From an uncultured Porphyromonas sp. (GTDB lineage: Bacteria; Bacteroidota; Bacteroidia; Bacteroidales; Porphyromonadaceae), in the NCBI GenBank assembly GCA_900539155.1, contig UQBE01000001.1, positions 124,001 to 188,000 on the forward strand: a stretch of 64,000 nt of DNA. The letters run 5' to 3'. A program made the position numbers and the translations under genes. Shown in pieces: positions 62,615 to 64,000 of the stretch; the stretch's first letter is position 1, and each line of letters starts with the position of its first letter. Under the pieces are notes generated by a model, which worked only from the letters and a program-made list of their open reading frames with translations, was not told the DNA's origin and ran no database searches.

Positions 62615-62704
62615 CGTTTGGTTAAGTACTTCTATTCAAGAGATATCAGTACAACTACATTCTAGAAGATGTAATATAATAACACTGACATAGACTAAAA
62701 GATC

Positions 62705-64000
62705 ATGAGCCAATCAACACTTCTAAAGCACAGGCGATACCTCGTCTGTCTGCTGTTCCTCATCGGGACAGTCGTTGGATTACATGCAGAGTCCGTCCAA
62801 ATAGGCGACCTCTACTACAACCTCAACACCACCGACCGCACAGCGGAGGTAACCTACGAGAACAGGACATCAAATAATTACCCTTCTCTTCCTGCTGATG
62901 TCGTCATCCCTGCAACAGTCAAATACCGCAATGTCGACTTCTCTGTAATCTCAATTACAGACCGAGCATTCGCAAATTGTAAGGTCATACAGTCTATTTC
63001 GATACCGGGCACTGTTAATACGATAGGAAGTGCAGCGAATAGCGCGAGTGATAAGCCATTCTATGGATGCACCTCATTAAAATCCATAAGATTTGAAGAT
63101 GGCTCCCAACCTTTAAAGATGGGAAGCTACTATAGGTACTACTATGGTTATGATAATGATAACAATAAGTACAGATATTATTATGGAAATGGCATGTTCC
63201 ATGACTCGCCCTTGGAAGAAGTTTACCTCGGAAGAAATATAGAATATATAAATTCATCGAGCCGTTATTCCTTTGAAACAACACCTATAGCGTATGGCTA
63301 TTCAGCATTCTACAATCAACCCAAACTTACCAAAGTAACAATTGGACCACAAGTTACTGACATCCCACAGTATCTTTTCTATCAGAACTCTTCTTTGACT
63401 CTTATGAGCTTGCCTAATGTCAAGACTATAGGCAAGTCCGCCTTTGAATTGTGTTCTAAACTAACGACACTTGATATTGGAGAGGCTCTGGAAGTAGTAG
63501 GAGATCGTGCTTTCTATGGATGTACCAATGTTACGAAGCTCACATTTCCTGATGCTATAAATAAGATTGGCTCCGAAGCTTTTTATGATTGCACTAGTGT
63601 TACCGAGATCACAGTGGGTAGCGGGCTCAAAGAAATCGGTATAAGAAGTTTTTATAACTGTGGCTCTTTCACCGCACTAGTCCTTCCGTCAGGCTTTACA
63701 ACGATGGGAGATGCCGCGTTTATGAATTGTAGAAAACTTACCATAGCTCAACTTGGGGAAAGCCTTACGGCAATTCCTAATCAAGCTTTTGAGGAGTGTG
63801 TTTCTTTGTCGGAAATGATAGTTCCTGCCACGGTACAATCCATAGGGGATCGCGCGTTCTTTAATGATTCTGGTATCGCAACTTGCTCTATGCAAGAAGG
63901 CCTTAAGACTATAGGACATGAGGTCTTCTACAATAACAGTGGACTGACATCTATGTCCATTCCAGGTACCGTGAAGTCAATTGGTCGTGATGCGTTTGTT
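62705..64000 (+). CDS. BspA-like leucine-rich-repeat surface protein (N-terminal part, runs off window)
   Basis: The frame opens at ATG 62705 and is still open at 64000 (432 residues). Residues 1-29 are a signal peptide (LLFLIGTVVGLHAES). From about residue 60 it has treponemal/BspA-type LRRs (LRR_5) of about 23 residues, such as ITDRAFANCKVIQSISIPGTV, IGKSAFELCSKLTTLDIG and VGDRAFYGCTNVTKLTFPD. Such proteins are exposed on the surface and bind host matrix or other bacteria; a C-terminal sorting domain would lie beyond the window. A Tyr-rich insert near residues 140-160 interrupts the repeat pattern. The repeat region is more AT-rich than its neighbours. Confidence 0.9.
   Translation, partial: MSQSTLLKHRRYLVCLLFLIGTVVGLHAESVQIGDLYYNLNTTDRTAEVTYENRTSNNYPSLPADVVIPATVKYRNVDFSVISITDRAFANCKVIQSISIPGTVNTIGSAANSASDKPFYGCTSLKSIRFEDGSQPLKMGSYYRYYYGYDNDNNKYRYYYGNGMFHDSPLEEVYLGRNIEYINSSSRYSFETTPIAYGYSAFYNQPKLTKVTIGPQVTDIPQYLFYQNSSLTLMSLPNVKTIGKSAFELCSKLTTLDIGEALEVVGDRAFYGCTNVTKLTFPDAINKIGSEAFYDCTSVTEITVGSGLKEIGIRSFYNCGSFTALVLPSGFTTMGDAAFMNCRKLTIAQLGESLTAIPNQAFEECVSLSEMIVPATVQSIGDRAFFNDSGIATCSMQEGLKTIGHEVFYNNSGLTSMSIPGTVKSIGRDAFV

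Larger units (their letters stand above)
61800..62704. other. Gene-free stretch between PepK-like and BspA-like genes
   Basis: It contains the PepK promoter, a 27-bp stem-loop (62004-62030), CCACGTGG element copy E (62033-62272), a TTAGAR tract (62273-62338), a TIR element (62344-62464) with a second stem-loop, and an AT-rich leader with the BspA promoter box. A 79-codon frame at 62454-62693 is discussed under rejected items. Confidence 0.8.

Noticed and set aside
62454..62693. 79-codon ORF upstream of the BspA-like gene
   Set aside because: It starts inside the end of a TIR element, has no recognisable family, and overlaps the likely promoter of the next gene.

Overview
The window reads as chromosomal DNA of a Bacteroidota member close to Porphyromonas, probably the P. 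asaccharolytica / P. uenonis side of the genus. The evidence is the TAnnTTTG promoter boxes ahead of many genes, two large secreted proteases ending in type IX secretion (T9SS) sorting domains (a PrtT-like C10 cysteine protease and a PepK-like lysyl endopeptidase), Bacteroidota-restricted families (DUF3098, DUF4494, DUF5053, BspA-type LRR protein) and the gene order ftsX-DUF3098-uppP-truB-queA. The species is inferred, not proven. I saw no rRNA, tRNA, CRISPR array, prophage or transposase gene.

Layout. 1-5.1 kb (minus): amiC, an MCE/MlaD lipid-transport protein, a small membrane protein, two half-size chromate transporters, mtaB and the start of a GT2 glycosyltransferase. 5.2-11.6 kb (minus): an envelope and translation operon ftsX, DUF3098, uppP, truB, queA, folK, mnmE, ygbA-like. 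11.7-13.5 kb: a DUF5053 gene, a 40-codon ORF and a dense island of repeats. 13.5-24.6 kb (minus): a TonB-dependent receptor, gdhA, then an apparent run phosphohexomutase, TPR protein, pgk, GNAT. 25.6-33.7 kb (plus): hutU, a Ca2+-type P-type ATPase, uvrA and merR. 33.9-37.4 kb (minus): dnaK, then thioredoxin and tpx. 38.1-48.7 kb (plus): an AAA/DUF4143 ATPase behind a strict 22-bp repeat array, cysS, GT2, YfhO, an OmpA/TPR lipoprotein and maeB. 49.3-61.8 kb (minus): C10 protease, YggS, DUF4494, EcsC, an OMPP1/FadL porin, a Ser/Arg/Tyr-rich exported protein and the PepK-like protease. 62.7 kb to the end (plus): the start of a BspA-like LRR surface protein.

The genes are mostly ordinary housekeeping, envelope and secreted-protease genes. 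The unusual content lies between them. Five copies of a roughly 240-bp element carry six CCACGTGG palindromes each. Three copies of an exactly 175-bp MITE-like element occur. A 27-bp stem-loop (arms GAGACTGTTG / CAACAGTCTC) recurs alone, as the right end of the 175-bp element, and inside a roughly 120-bp element with CTGACGCATTATA-type ends. There are heptameric TTAGAGR tracts, two arrays of 22-bp GAAACT..AGTTTC units, and the 22-bp TTGAGTA array that runs into the start codon of the DUF4143 ATPase. The last, together with the CCACGTGG family, is the best candidate for something not described.
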